DNA of 64,000 nt, taken from NCBI GenBank assembly GCA_003260075.1, contig QLIY01000388.1:77073-141072 (forward strand). Direction: 5' to 3'. How positions within the stretch are numbered: the stretch's first letter is position 1; every line of letters begins with the position of its first letter. Under the pieces are notes generated by a model. The model made no database searches. It had not been told where the DNA came from and worked only from the letters and a program-made list of their open reading frames with translations. Of this stretch, positions 36,729 through 48,967 are shown one piece after another. The DNA comes from Phallusia mammillata (Eukaryota; Chordata; Ascidiacea; Phlebobranchia; Ascidiidae). Both the position numbers and the translations under genes were made by a program.

Positions 36729-38477
36729 GAATCTAACAAAACAATTACTTAAAAAGGGGAATCATTAATTATTGTACAAAATGTGAAATAACGAATAAAC
36801 TTACAATTACGATTCCATCTGTTTTCAGTTGAGATCGAGGGTCAACGTTGTGTTAATAAAAATGTGTACGGTACTTCCCCCAAAATACCGGTTAATTTAC
36901 AAGACCAATAGAGATTTGCCCCAAAACCTAAATAACTTAAATTTCCACCGGCATCATGTTAAGTGTTGGATACATATGTGATTCTTGCATCGCCTTAGGA
37001 AAAATACAGTGTTAACATTTTGCAGTGATCTTAAGTACAAGCTTAAGTACAATATCACAAAAATATGAATTGTTGATAACTTACGTCAAAATAGATCGCA
37101 TGCTGGGATTTTTCTACTCAATTATTCATCTTGGTGCTACAGAAACGCCGGGTTTTATTCCGACAGGTAATTTCCAATGGTCGGCATTAAAATACAGCCT
37201 CAGGCGCCTCTGCTCAGTTGGGTTTTCCCTTCCTTGGTAGAGCCAAACTTGAAATCCAAACAAAGGAACGACATTTTTAAATGGAATTAAGGCAATCAGC
37301 TCATGTCATCGATTGCTTTGTTGACCCATTTTTATGCTGGCCAGCGTGACCAAGGGCACTCCCAATGTTTATCATTGACTATTATAATTGCAAAAGTTTT
37401 GTTTTTTTGTTAAAATGTATATTTTTTCTTCATCTAAAAGCAAGGGTTTTTGCAGATTTGAAAATGGTTACAATTGCAATAGAGAAATAGTTATAAAGAA
37501 AGAGTATTGGCATACAAATGCCCACATTCGCAGGTTATTAGTTATTACAAACACACTGCTACGCGCGAAATGTTTGCGGCGCCGCCCCTGCGTAAACATA
37601 TGGCACATATCATTAAGCAAAAAGAAAGAAGTTTTGCTGTATGACATAAGAAAAATATTGTAATTCGGCCAAAAATAGCTACCAGATTAGTAATAAACTG
37701 CTGCGACATATCATGAATTGTGAATCACTCGATTTTAGTGGAAATTCGATGCAAATCAAACAAAGCACTTAATTATGTAACAACGATGTGTGGCTGTGAC
37801 GTAGCCTACACACGCTTGGAAGTTATGTAACACAAATCACAATGGGGTTCAGTGAGTTGTTGTTCCGCTTGCGTGCGTAAATGACTCAACGCTATGGTGA
37901 CGTAACAACTACAGCAGTCTGGCATTTTTCACCGGGTTGTACTACTACTCTTTGCCGTAGGCACGATTAGGCAATTCCATGACAAGGCGTTTTGTGATTT
38001 TCTTGTGATCTTGTAAGCTTTTATGTGGTGTGCACTGGAAACTTAATGAGTACGGAAATGAGGAATTTCTGAATAACCTTGCAGACTTTTAAAAGCATGG
38101 CAAAGGAGGATATAGTTCAGGGAGTTTTGGCACAACCTTACTGGTTTAAGATTAAACAACTTTAACGTGCATTATGCAGTGGGTTATTTAGATTGAATGC
38201 CACATCCGAAGTTTAACATTTTTATTCGTGTTTTAATTGCAAAAAAAGATAAAATTGGTTGCAACGGAAAAATTGTTGCAAATTTGAAGAAAAATGTTTT
38301 TTACAAATGTTCACAACTTTTAATTCCGAAAGTCTTAATCTTGGCCTAGACTTTTATGTTCAATAATAGCGGCCTTGTGGTTCCATTGTAGTACAATAAG
38401 GTAACTGCTATCATTCAGTTTGGTTCTGTTGGGCATGACCAGAACTTGAATACAGCTGCATACCACCTCAAAGCAAT
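36729..38477. other. Divergent intergenic region, flavoprotein gene and membrane paralogue 2
   Basis: The 5' ends of the two genes face away from each other across about 1.75 kb, so promoters of both should lie here. I see no TATA box or other site that I can defend. Confidence 0.5.
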
Positions 38478-38481
38478 ATGG
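38478..38481 (+). CDS. Candidate 4-nt first coding exon of membrane paralogue 2
   Basis: ATGG followed by GTAACA. It splices to exon 38544 to give Met-Gly-Phe-Lys. Equivalent ATGG/GTAA sites lie the same distance upstream of exon 2 in paralogues 3 (42976) and 4 (50907). Confidence 0.55.
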
Positions 38482-41400
38482 GTAACATACCTGAATTATT
38501 TTCCTGTAATATACAGCCGTTTGGACTTGTCTATTTGCTACAGGCTTCAAGTTCCGCCAAGATGTTGTGGTTTGGATATTATCGCTGATTTTTATCGCTG
38601 TGTTTTTGCTTGGAATTTGGTTATGGGGTAGGTGAAGTGAATGCATTTTAAACCACCTTTCAAAGCAAACATTCATGACAGCCGACAGCAAACAAACCTT
38701 TGTACTGTATACATTATTTAGGTGATGCGGTGGGTTGGGATGCGCCATCAGGCTACTTTTACGACGACGTTAACTCAACCCAAGTCCGTTTTCTACCCGA
38801 ACCTTTTGGCTGCAACGACACCACAGTGCCAGGTCAGTAAACAAATTGTCCGCAAAACACACGGCAAGGTCATTGAACCGAGCAGCTACACAAGAGCGAC
38901 TTGAATACGGCAACGCCTGTAGCGAAAAGAGTATGGCTTTACCAAGTGCCAATTTGCTTGTAATAAATAAGTTTTTTAGTTGTATGTTGAATACTATTGA
39001 ATACTGTACAGTTTTCAACATTTGAAAACTTGCTAAAAATTATCGCCGCTTTGTTTTGCATATCTTGATTTGCTTGCAAGGCTATACAGCACGTTTTTAT
39101 TTGCCAACTCACGCTTGTCACGAACGGGTTTAAAACGGAAAGCGCGCTTGAAATTCAATACCACACAAATGTTACGTTTTTCGCCTTTTTTTCGCCAAAT
39201 GTCAACTTGCTTAGTATAAGGTTTCCTTCTCACACGAAAAAATGAGATAATGCAATGTTGTACCCAGCCAATTTTCCGATACATACAGTTTGCAGAATTG
39301 TTTATGTTTAATAATCACGATATTTTTACTTAATAAGTCGTTTTCACGAAACTCTTAAATCCTGCTTTTTAGTCACAATAACAGACACATTTTATTCGTG
39401 CAGGGCGATCTGGTGTAGATTGTACCGGACATTGGTATTTCTGGAAGCTGAATCCAGAAGATGTAACTGCCCTAACTCGTGCAATGGTTTGGGTTTTTTA
39501 TTTAACTCATCAACTCCTTATCTGGGGTTTGCTCTACTGGGCTCAAGTCATTAATTCGATTACCAAGCAAGGAAAGAAATACGGGTATGCCATATTACAT
39601 GCATGTTTTCCATCGCTAGATATAGGTTGTTTAAAAAATCTGTAGTTTAATGTTCATAGAGATGCCGTATTTACCGGGTAAAAGCACAAGAAATTTTTAA
39701 ATAATGTTTGAAAAGCGTATTTTTTAACAGGACTGACTTACAATGGTTTAACTGGGCGATGTTGGTGGTAAATGCGTTTTTCCACGTGATTCATCTCGTT
39801 CACACACATTGGACTTACGACGGTTTGGCACAGGATGTTGATATGATTTCATCGCAGGTAACCCGCAGATTTTAGCAAGTGTAACAAAAAGTGTGCACTC
39901 TACCTATCACCCAGTTCTTTTTTTTATCTTTTAGGGTTCGGTCATAATGATGGTATCTTTTATTGCACTCCTCGAGTATAAGGATAGAGGCATGATTTTG
40001 ATGTGGCCAAATCCTAAATCCGACGACAAAGTGGCAAATCGACTGCGGTTTAGCGCGGAACCAGTTAGATTAGTTCGCAAGTTAGTATTGGCGCTAAATT
40101 TGATAAATTAGAGCTCTTTCTTGCATGTACTAACAGCAGAGTTGTAAGTCGGGTCGGGCTTTTTGGGCCGGGTTTGGGCTTAGGTTTCTTAAAAATAACG
40201 GGCTTGATTCGGGTCTGACTTCTCAGTCTGTGTCGTTTAAAAAAAAAAAATTTAACTAGCTAAGTAGCCAGTTGCTGGACATGAACTAACGTCGAACAGC
40301 CCTAAAACGACTTGTTTAAGACCAATTGTCCATTGCGTTTGTTGTCTTCGTCGTTTCTGAGGCTTCAATGTATAGACCTGTCAATCAAATCGGGCCTAAA
40401 CGGGCTTCTCAAAAACGATTCTGGGTCGGGTTTCGGGCTTATACGTTTGGGTTCGGGGCGGGTTCAGGCTCCAAATTCCGTTTACAACTCGGGCTAAAAG
40501 CTTCTTAATGTTTCCGTCAAGAACAAAGGCCACTTTATAGTTTGTATTAAAAGACAGTAAACGAAGTATAAAATGTCTGAAAACCAAACGTGGTTTGAGC
40601 AAAACAGCTTTTAATCTCATAAACTGGGATCAGGCTGATGAAGACGCCTCGTACAGGACGTCGAAGCATCGGATGATTTCTATGTATCTTTGCCGGATAA
40701 CCATAGAAAAGTCTATGAAATATGCCTGGTAACGATACTATATTTATTGGGATCAGGCTTATCCAAAAAGCCCCGAAGCATAAGCCGCTCAGTGGATAAA
40801 ACTACAAACTTTTATTTAGAACATAAATTCCAAACCCAATATCATCCTTTAGATACCACGGCTATGTATTTTCATGGGCGGTCATTTACACGTTCTGGTA
40901 TCATCCGATGGAAAACACGGTTGGACATATTCTGGGATTCTGCCACACAGCAATTGTGATGCTGCAAGGGAGTCTTATCTACACAAAGATTCATCTCAAT
41001 AGGTGTGTAATCAAAGTCTACATTAACTAAATGCTTGTTGCAGAAAATAAATACAATGCTTCTCCATTCCTAGATATTGGCGATTGCTCAATGAGTCATG
41101 GGTTTTAATTCATGCAACCGTTGTCGCACTGCAAGTAACTGAACCAAATGATGTCCACATGAGTGCTTTTTGGCCGACTTTTGCTTTTGGTTTTGGATTT
41201 CTGTTTGCGTTCACTCAAGTAAGATTTGTATCCCAAACAAAACTACGTTATTTTGAGTGATATTTACCAGCGTTAGATGTGCAATCTTGAAAGTCTTGTT
41301 AAATGTTTAACCCTGGCTAAACATAACTTATAATAAGAATTTCAATGTTCAAACCGATATATAAATTTTCCAGCTTTATAGCTGCGGGGCTTGTTTCAGA

Positions 41401-42016
41401 TTTGATTACTAGTTTTTAAGTTGCAAATGTTGTATGAATATGTAAATAATGCAAAATAGACTTGTATTCTAATTATACCCTCAGGGACTTTACTACTTCT
41501 ATGTATTTGCAGGTATTCGGACTTCCATTCTGGAAACGAATTTCTCCCTGGTTTCGACTTGCATCACCTATAATTTACTTTGCCATCATTCTTAGCCTTT
41601 GCGGTACAATAGTACGGGATATTGACGACCCTACAAAACCCGGCTTTAGTCGACTCTACGAAATGGTATTTGTGCCTTCCAACATCTACCTCTGTGTTCT
41701 TATAGGCTTCGGTTGCATCTGGTTATGGATTTTTATCGACGATAGGGTAAAACAAAAATGTTCAAATCAAACTGAAAGACCTGCACCTAGTAGGCTGTGG
41801 AAAGTTGCATACATTTGCATGATATTGTCAGTGTATGCATTTTTCATTACCCTTGGCTATTTGACGAATGACGTAACTGGCTCTTTCGTTGCTTTTATGA
41901 TTGCTTACAGTGTGTTCATTACGTTCGGGATTACAATTACCATTTTCCTCTTTAAGAAACTGTTCTTCACTGGTTTTCGAAAGCAGGACGTGCAAGAATT
42001 AAAAGATCAAAATTGA
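38478..42016 (+). CDS. Histidine-rich multi-pass membrane protein, paralogue 2
   Basis: Exons: 38478-38481 (ATGG), 38544-38627, 38722-38832, 39404-39584, 39731-39857, 39935-40080, 40853-41002, 41074-41218, 41513-42016 (TGA), giving 483 residues. TM1 is near residues 9-28. A lumenal-type loop has sequons NST at 47 and NDT at 61, Cys60 and Cys73 (candidate disulfide), then GHWYFWKL. About ten more hydrophobic segments follow. Histidines 102, 145, 148, 153, 220, 235, 243 and 249, plus one in LIHATVV, are shared by all four paralogues. The YHPMENT and GMILMWPNPKSDD blocks are almost unchanged in the family. The start is inferred: the 4-nt coding exon ATGG before GTAACA is matched by equivalent sites in paralogues 3 and 4. 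Intron 6 (40081-40852) holds two dispersed repeats. A poly(A) signal follows at 42120. No known family recognised. Confidence 0.87.
40137..40490. repeat. Dispersed GGGTTCGGG-type repeat, copy 2
   Basis: Homologous to 18720-19045. It starts CAGAGTTGTAAGTCGGG and ends near TTTACAACTCGGG, giving short inverted ends. In intron 6 of membrane paralogue 2. Confidence 0.65.
40635..40667 (+). repeat. Hammerhead-like retroelement fragment
   Basis: CTGATGA, then a stem-forming GACG/CGTC spacer, then GAAGC in place of GAAAC. The sequence matches the fold-back arms at 16758-16938. Probably a dead retroelement tail. Confidence 0.5.
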
Positions 42017-42975
42017 AGCCTTTGTTGCAATGGTGAATCTTAGCTTTAAAAACTATTTGTTCTGTATTGTTTAATTTCAACAAATGCGTATATATAACCT
42101 ACCTCTACACCTGAAGCAGAATAAAAAAGTGTGCGTTTTGCTCTTTGCAGTTTTATAAATTTTCGTGATAAATATGCAGCTGTTCTTTCTTAATTATCAA
42201 TTAAGAACTTTTAATAAACAATTTCCATTTGAATCAGTGTCACTGTGTAGTTGGTATTTTGCTGACAACTATGTAAGTTGAGGCATTTAACATTTCAAAC
42301 GATGAAGAACAAGCCAAAACTTGAGACAAGGAAATGGGCCTATTCGGACGAAATGTTCTGGCCAACTAAATTCTAAGTTCATTTACTGCATCACAAAGTA
42401 TAGAACAAACTTGTTGCAATATGTATTCGATGTATCACTATGCATTTCGTTGATAAAATGAACACAAAGGAAAATGGATCTTACATGCAAATATTACGTG
42501 ACAGCAAGGTAATTTAGTCATAAACTAGAAGTCAAATCCATTATGTGCGCTTCTAGTACTTGTGTTCTCAGTTGGTGTTTGAAGTACGGTACGTGATTCT
42601 TTAACAAAGGGCAATCCCAAAGTATGTTGACCTTTTATCGGTTTGAGTTGCAGAGAAAGAGCTTGTGTACAAGAGTCGTGCACGTTGTCAATCAGGCTCA
42701 TATGTTACATAACGTCTGAAGGCATAGACATGAATTAGCTGTGGATAGAACCAAACGTTTCCCGTTTCAGTTAGCCCCGAGCGTGCAACAACCTTTTGTG
42801 CTTCCACCATAGTGTTTGTAGTGTTTATTGAGTTGCATGTTACACTCAGGTTCTGAATAGCATGATATAGTGACCGAGCTTTAAGACTGTAAACCTGTGA
42901 AGCCAGTAACAGCTATTTTTACTACTTTGGCATGACTCAGCTATATCAGAGACAAATCCATACCAACCGAAGAAT
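42017..42975. other. Intergenic region between membrane paralogues 2 and 3
   Basis: About 960 bp with the poly(A) signal at 42120. Nothing else recognised. The promoter of paralogue 3 should lie in its right part. Confidence 0.5.
42120..42125 (+). terminator. Candidate poly(A) signal of membrane paralogue 2
   Basis: AATAAA about 104 bp after the stop codon at 42016. Confidence 0.55.
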
Positions 42976-45900
42976 ATGGGTAAACGTTGTTTACATTTGG
43001 ACCGCAGTCAGGGTTTTTGTTGTGTTTCAGTTTTTATTGCACTGCAGGGGCCAAGACTCGACAGGATGGGGGGGGGGACAGTCAGGGTTTTTGTGTTTCA
43101 GTTTTTATTGCACTGCAGGGGCCAAGACTCGACAGGATTTGGCAGTTTTGATATCGTCGTTGCTTTTTATCGTTGCATTCCTAGAAGGAACTTGGCTGTG
43201 GGGTAAGCACTATATGTTCATGTTTTACACATAGTTTAGATTTAAAACATGAAATGACAACTTTTAGGCAAAGCCAAAGATTGGTACGCACCATCAGGTT
43301 TTCAATACAATGAAGTCAATACCACAAAACATCGTTTTTTGCCCGAACCATTTGGCTGCAACGACTCTTCCATTCCAGGTAAGTTTACTGTACAGCCAGA
43401 TTGGAAAGTTTTATTTTTGAGGATATTTTTTTATTTATGAGGATATTTTTTTCGTCAAAATAATTGCGCGGATTTTTGCGCGGAATGGGGGGGGGGAGTA
43501 CAGCCAGATTGGAAAGTTTTATTTTTGCGCGGAGGATATTTTTTTCGTCAAAATAATTGCGCGGAATTACAATTTTGTGCGCGGATTCATAGACTTTTGA
43601 TTGACAGGTGGATATAACGATTAACGCAATTTGTATGTAACGCTTGCAAGACTATCCAGCCGACAAAAAGAACAACTAAATAAAGTAATAAACACGACAA
43701 ATCTTCAGTTGTGCTCTATTGCGCACGCAGCTGTTCTGCTAGATTCTACAATTTTTCATTTTCATAACGATTCAAACATTTTGCTGATTTGTTTCGTGAG
43801 GATAGTTTATGATTGCCAAATTGCTCTTAACTGTTTTTAATTATTTGTCGCACAGAAAACATTATTTTATGCAATTTGCCAGGCCGACAGTCAATTTAAT
43901 AGTCAAACTACGTCCTAAAAAAACAGATAAATGTACTTTTAACGACTACGTTAGCGAAATAGAAATGTTATTTCAAGCGTGACGATCGGTAAGTTACGAT
44001 GTGCTTGACTGATTTACGTGGATTGTTGGCGAAATAAGGCTTGTGGCGACATGGAACTTCATTGTGCAACGAAAATATAAATTTTAAAGAAAGTTTATCA
44101 TAGTTATCTACGAAAGCTGTGCTAAGTTGCGCGGACAACATTTTTTTGCGCGGATTACACGTAGAAAGCCTAAATTTGCGCGGATTACAAGGGGAAATCC
44201 ATTCTTTCCAATCTGACTGTACAGCACCCTGAAAATTGCTGGAAAATGACTGGCCCAGTTANCTGTACAGCACCCTGAAAATGGCTGGAAAATGACTGGC
44301 CCAGTTAACAAAATGCTGGGTTTGTTCGGGTAATCATTAATGTTACCGTTAAGTTAATTGTTCATTTGTCTGATTATGCACACAAGCTCTTAGAGTCACA
44401 CAGGGCCACTGTCAACCTTTCAGACATGCACGCTGTAGCTAAACACCAGTTAATCACCAGAAGCAGTGTGCAATTGCACAAATACGCAGCATTGAGGGAA
44501 CATCGTGTTTCAACAAGTTAGATATTGGACTTAGCCAGATAATTTTTACGCACACAAAACACTTAAAGCCCTATGTCCTTATTTAACTTACGTTACTTTA
44601 CACTTTTACAGCTAGCTAAATGTCGGTTTCAGCGTAGTATACTCATACGGTAGACCAGCTATTGTTTCCGTCACGCTTGATTAACACTGCACGCTTATCG
44701 GGGCTTGCATTGATCTGGGTGCTTTTACGAGCAAGCAAACGACTAAACTGAGCTTGTGTGGTCGGTTTAATGCATCTTCCGTGTGTAATATTTCTACGTT
44801 TGGTTGTTATTGTGCTGTGCAGTAACCAAAATGCGCAGGATAATAAGAGAAACAAGAGGAAAAGAGTTGGACTACCATATTAGTATACCATGGTTTCAGC
44901 GGTGTTTGACGCAAACAAACTTGTAGTGAACTGCAAGGTCAAGTTATGCAATTGCGCAATAGCAAATCTAAGTGATATGTCGAACTAACAAACTGGTGGA
45001 AATTGCTACGAAAACAGCCAGATGCGATTAGTGTGCGCATTTGCGAAGCACAACTATAGAAGGTACATTGACAAAAAGTTCCTTGCATGTTGGTTTGGCT
45101 TATCCGTCGTTTAAAGCTTTGTAATATTAAAGTGTTTTCTAGTTCGTTGGGCCGTAAACTGACTTACACACAATTTTACAGCTTAGCGGATGGTCAATAC
45201 CATTGGTAACCATCCCGGGGTTCGCGAAGTCTGTGCGATTGTTTCAATGCCTACACAATTTAACAGTTTTGCCTACGTTTTTTGTACAAATGGGTTGAAT
45301 AAATATGCACTAAAGTCCTAAAGCCTATTTGAGGCTATTGTTACGGTATTTTTTTCCAAAAAAATAGTTAGCTTTCGTTATAGTTGACACAAGGATGCAT
45401 GTGTGATACTTTAGTTTCAAAACAGCTGTTAAATCTGTAAAAACGAGTCATATGTTCAAAATCCACTCGTTGTAGGAAGATCTGGAGTTCAGTGCGATGT
45501 CCACTGGTATTTTTGGAAGTTGTCCCCAAAAGATGTCACCATCCTCACTCGTGCAGTAGTTTGGATTTTTTACTCAAGCCACCAACTCCTTATTTGGGGT
45601 TTGTTGTACCGAGCTCAGGTCATCCACTCGAAAACTAAATCCGAAAAGAAATACGGGTAAGACGAACTGTACGTCGCTGGAAGCAGTTCATAATAGTGCA
45701 CCTTAAACACAATACGTCAGGTTTTATTAAACACCAAGGCTCAAAACAAATCTGATACACGCCAAAGTCGTCAAAAACATGGGTTTACAACCTGCGGTTG
45801 CAAACACAAGTTTGATATTAAAATAAATGTACTGATGGCAGTGACGTAAATAAAACGCTTTTGCTAAATATTCGGAGTTCAAAACTGCTATAAATAGATT

Positions 45901-48900
45901 TTATACACCGGAATGAGCATTACCGGACTAGCACGTATCAGACGTTTTGTACGTTGATTGTTAGCAAACAATGCGGATAGACTCCACAAGCGCTACAATA
46001 AAGATATTAACTTCATTAAACAGTTAAGATTGTTTGCCATACTGTTAAGCGCAATCTGTGCAGCAAGATGGAAATTATTTTGGGGTTTTCGGGCGCCACT
46101 ACATGGTATATATATACGTATGAGATAAACCTATTTCTTTAAATCAATAGCCTAGCCCTAACCGTAATTTAAGCAAAAACAAGAAGACACTTGACGGCCG
46201 TTGGTAAAAAAAGGATCTGCGATGCGGCCGTCTTAGCAAAAGGTTGTGCATTCCTGGTTTAAAATGTAAACTAGGTTCTTGTTTGTGACAAAAAATGGTG
46301 GATCGTGGGTTTAAATCTTTGTATTTCTATTAAATTTCCGACACAACTGTATACAGTATGTTGTAAAGCAGGGGTCACTAAACTACGTCCGGCCCGCGAC
46401 CACATTTTTAGGTCTGCTAAATGGTATTGATAATGTTGTAACATTTAAAATTACCTCCTTACGAAAGTTTCCCTGGCGCAATATGTAGAATTGATTTAAC
46501 CTAGTTTCATGGGATTACAACGCCCAAAAGTGATCCAACACCAGTTTGTTACGTCACAGACAAGACTACAAGTGTTAATTGTCCGCAAACAATTGCCTTT
46601 CTTTTGTTACTTGTGACGTGATATACAAGTATTTCCAGTAAGATGACACTAACTATGCAGTTTAACAGTCGCATCACCAGATTTTAAATGGAATTGTTGA
46701 AAAGCCAATCTTGGTGCCCCTATAAAAATCGCCTCGCGGGCTAAGTTTGGAAAGACGGCGCTAGGGCATGTAAACCGTGCGACCCGCGCAAATCATTATT
46801 AAAACTTGTCCGGCCCGCAGTGAAAAAAGTTTGGTGACCCCTGTTGTAAAGTAAGCTGGTGTTTTAAAAATCGGATCGTGTTCTATTAGGACCTGCTTAC
46901 AGTGGTTCAACTGGGCAATGCTTTTGGTGAATGCGAGTTTTCACATAATACATCTCGTTCAGACACACTGGACTTACGATGGTTTGGCACAAGACGTGAA
47001 TATGACTTCATCACAGGTAATGTGTTTGGCATTTACAACAAAGATACTTTAATGTTTAAAGTTAAGGATTGATGCTATATTGTTGGTTGTATTTTTTGAT
47101 GATATTTTGTTGGGCGGACTATTCAATAATAAGTGGGTACCAAAATGCTCAAACCTGAAAAGGATTTGATTTCGACAGGGGTCAGTTATTATGATGACAA
47201 GCTTTATATTGCTGGTTGAATACAAAGATAGAGGTATTCTTCTGGGCTGGCCAAATCCCAAATCCAACGACAGAGTTGCTAGGCTGAGATTCAGTCCGGA
47301 ACCTATTGCATTGATTCGCAAGTATGTTTGTTGTATTGGTGTATAAGATCGCGCAAGGGTATTTATAACCCATTTGCCAGGCAACTGGATCGCGTCACCG
47401 GAATTAGCATTTAATGGTATTCCAAATTGCCTTGTGGCGACGAAAAAATTCTAGCAAAGATATTTTTAGTAATAAGTACACGACTCGGGGGGGGGGCTAT
47501 TTATAACCCATTTGCCAGGCAACTGGATTGCGTCACCGGAATTAGCATTTAATGGTATTCCAAATTGCCATGTGGAGACGAAAAAATTCTAGCAAAGATA
47601 TTTTTAGTAATAAGTACACGACTCATGTTTTGGGTTTACATAAATTCCTTGGGGACAATCTAAAGGTCCGAATCTAAACTCTAATTAAAACGGTTTAACT
47701 CCAACCCTTTAAGTGAAAAGGCTTAAAGTGAGCAATAATATGGCCTTTGAACATTCTAGATATCACGGTTATGCATTTTCATGGGCGGTCATTTACACGT
47801 TCTGGTATCATCCCATGGAAAATACACTCGGACATTTGCTGGGATTTTTCCACACAGCGATTGTGATGCTGCAAGGAAGTCTCGTATATACTAAGATTCA
47901 CCTAAACAGGTAAGTTTATTGAACAGATTTTAAACCAAACCAAGAAATTTTCAGTAATACATTTCATGTCGTTTGCAGATATTGGCGCCTACTTAATGAG
48001 TCTTGGGTTTTAATACATGCGACCATTATTGCTTTTCAAGTCACCGAACCAAATGAAACCAACATGAGTGACTTTTGGCCGATATTTGCATTTGGTTTTG
48101 GATTTATGTTTGCATTTACTCAGGTAAAAACTAAAAAAATGTTGCATTGTAAGGAAATATTAAGCAATGTCAAAGAGCCCCGTTTTACGTTCAAAGTGAA
48201 ATAGTTTATGCTGACATTTTAGCATATGCTTCTACAATCAAACGAGACTGCCAACTCAAACCCGAAAGGACAAGCCTGAAAACCCAGACCAAACCTAATT
48301 TTGGGCCAAAGTTAGATTTACTAAAGCAAAATTTTAACACAAATTCCAGTCCAGACCTGGTACAAGGTTAAACCTTAGGGCCGAATACAGCCCCTATTTT
48401 AACTTACCGGAACCCGAGCTGCGAATCGGCCGAAATTACCAATTTACATAAGGTTTACATAATGTTGTTGTGATTGAAATCCAGGTATTCGGACTACCCA
48501 TCTGGAAGCGAATTTCCCATCGATTTCGAATAATACCACCGATCGTTTATTTTGCAATTCTGCTTGGCCTTTGTGCCACTATAGTGAGGGATGTGAAGGA
48601 CCGCACGAAACCGGGATTTCATCGACTTTACGTACTTTGCTTCGTTCCTAGCAACACCTACTTGTGTGCTTTAATCGGCTGGGGTTGTACATGGCTTTGG
48701 CTCAAAATCGATAAAAGTTTAATTTCAAAATATATTGGCCATAACGAAAGACAAGCTTATGGTAGAGTAAAGCAAGTTGTTTACATGGGCTTGATCATGT
48801 CAGTTTTTGTGTCGTTTGTTATCCTTGCAATCGTAACAAACCATCCGAGCGGTGTATTTGTGCTCTTTATGATCGCAAACAGTGTTCTTATTTCGTTTGG

Positions 48901-48967
48901 TACCACATTTACCTTTTACTTTTTCAAGAAATTGTTTATGGTTAAAACCCACGTTAAACAAACGTGA
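42976..48967 (+). CDS. Histidine-rich multi-pass membrane protein, paralogue 3
   Basis: Exons: 42976-42979 (ATGG, inferred), 43119-43202, 43268-43378, 45476-45656, 46890-47016, 47179-47321, 47760-47909, 47979-48123, 48485-48967 (TGA), 475 residues. Exon lengths equal those of paralogue 2 except exon 6 (143 versus 146 nt, one residue fewer in VARLRFS). Landmarks are GAKTRQDLAV at the start of TM1, RFLPEPFGCNDSS, VHWYFWKLSPKDV, SSHQLLIWGLLYRAQ, FHIIHLVQTHWTYDG, FWYHPMENTLGH and the C-terminal hydrophobic third. Exon 2 is preceded by a partial copy of itself (43047-43067) ending in a G-run. The functional copy is taken as the one joining to the rest of TM1. Intron 3 (2.1 kb) has an N-joined duplication at 44262, and intron 4 carries a 475-bp hAT-like element at 46369. 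Confidence 0.86.
43005..43138 (+). repeat. G-run junction duplication splitting exon 2 of membrane paralogue 3
   Basis: Copy 1 at 43005-43067, Gs at 43068-43077, copy 2 at 43079-43138. Both copies include the acceptor and first 20 or so bases of exon 2. Only copy 2 continues into TM1. Confidence 0.9.
43389..43566 (+). repeat. G-run junction duplication (intron 3 of membrane paralogue 3)
   Basis: The block GTACAGCCAGATTGGAAAG occurs at about 43389 and 43498, with Gs at about 43487-43496 between. The copies differ in the order of GGATATTTTTTT and GCGCGGA pieces. Confidence 0.8.
44217..44308 (+). repeat. N-joined tandem duplication
   Basis: Copy 1 at 44217-44261, a single N at 44262, copy 2 at 44263-44308, with one substitution. 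Same layout as the G-run junctions, but the joint is an N. Confidence 0.9.
46369..46843. mobile_element. 475-bp hAT-like element, family shared with 26193
   Basis: Ends CAGGGGTCACTAAACT and AGTTTGGTGACCCCTG, perfect 8-bp duplication TTGTAAAG (46361-46368, 46844-46851). The body is clearly homologous to 26193-26678. It ends only about 46 bp before exon 5 of membrane paralogue 3. Confidence 0.9.
47360..47625 (+). repeat. G-run junction duplication (intron 6 of membrane paralogue 3)
   Basis: Copy 1 at about 47360-47486, Gs at 47487-47496, copy 2 at 47498-47625. Confidence 0.9.

Noticed and set aside
38097..38164. ATG opening MAKEDIVQ as an alternative first exon for membrane paralogue 2
   Set aside because: No GT donor in the required phase, and no counterpart upstream of paralogues 3 and 4, whereas the ATGG/GTAA site recurs in all three.
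44643..44855. Minus-strand open frame with a hydrophobic start and several dibasic sites, like a secreted peptide precursor
   Set aside because: The frame has no ATG (it opens at TTG), an in-frame stop lies close upstream, no suitable acceptor is seen, and it lies inside an intron of membrane paralogue 3.
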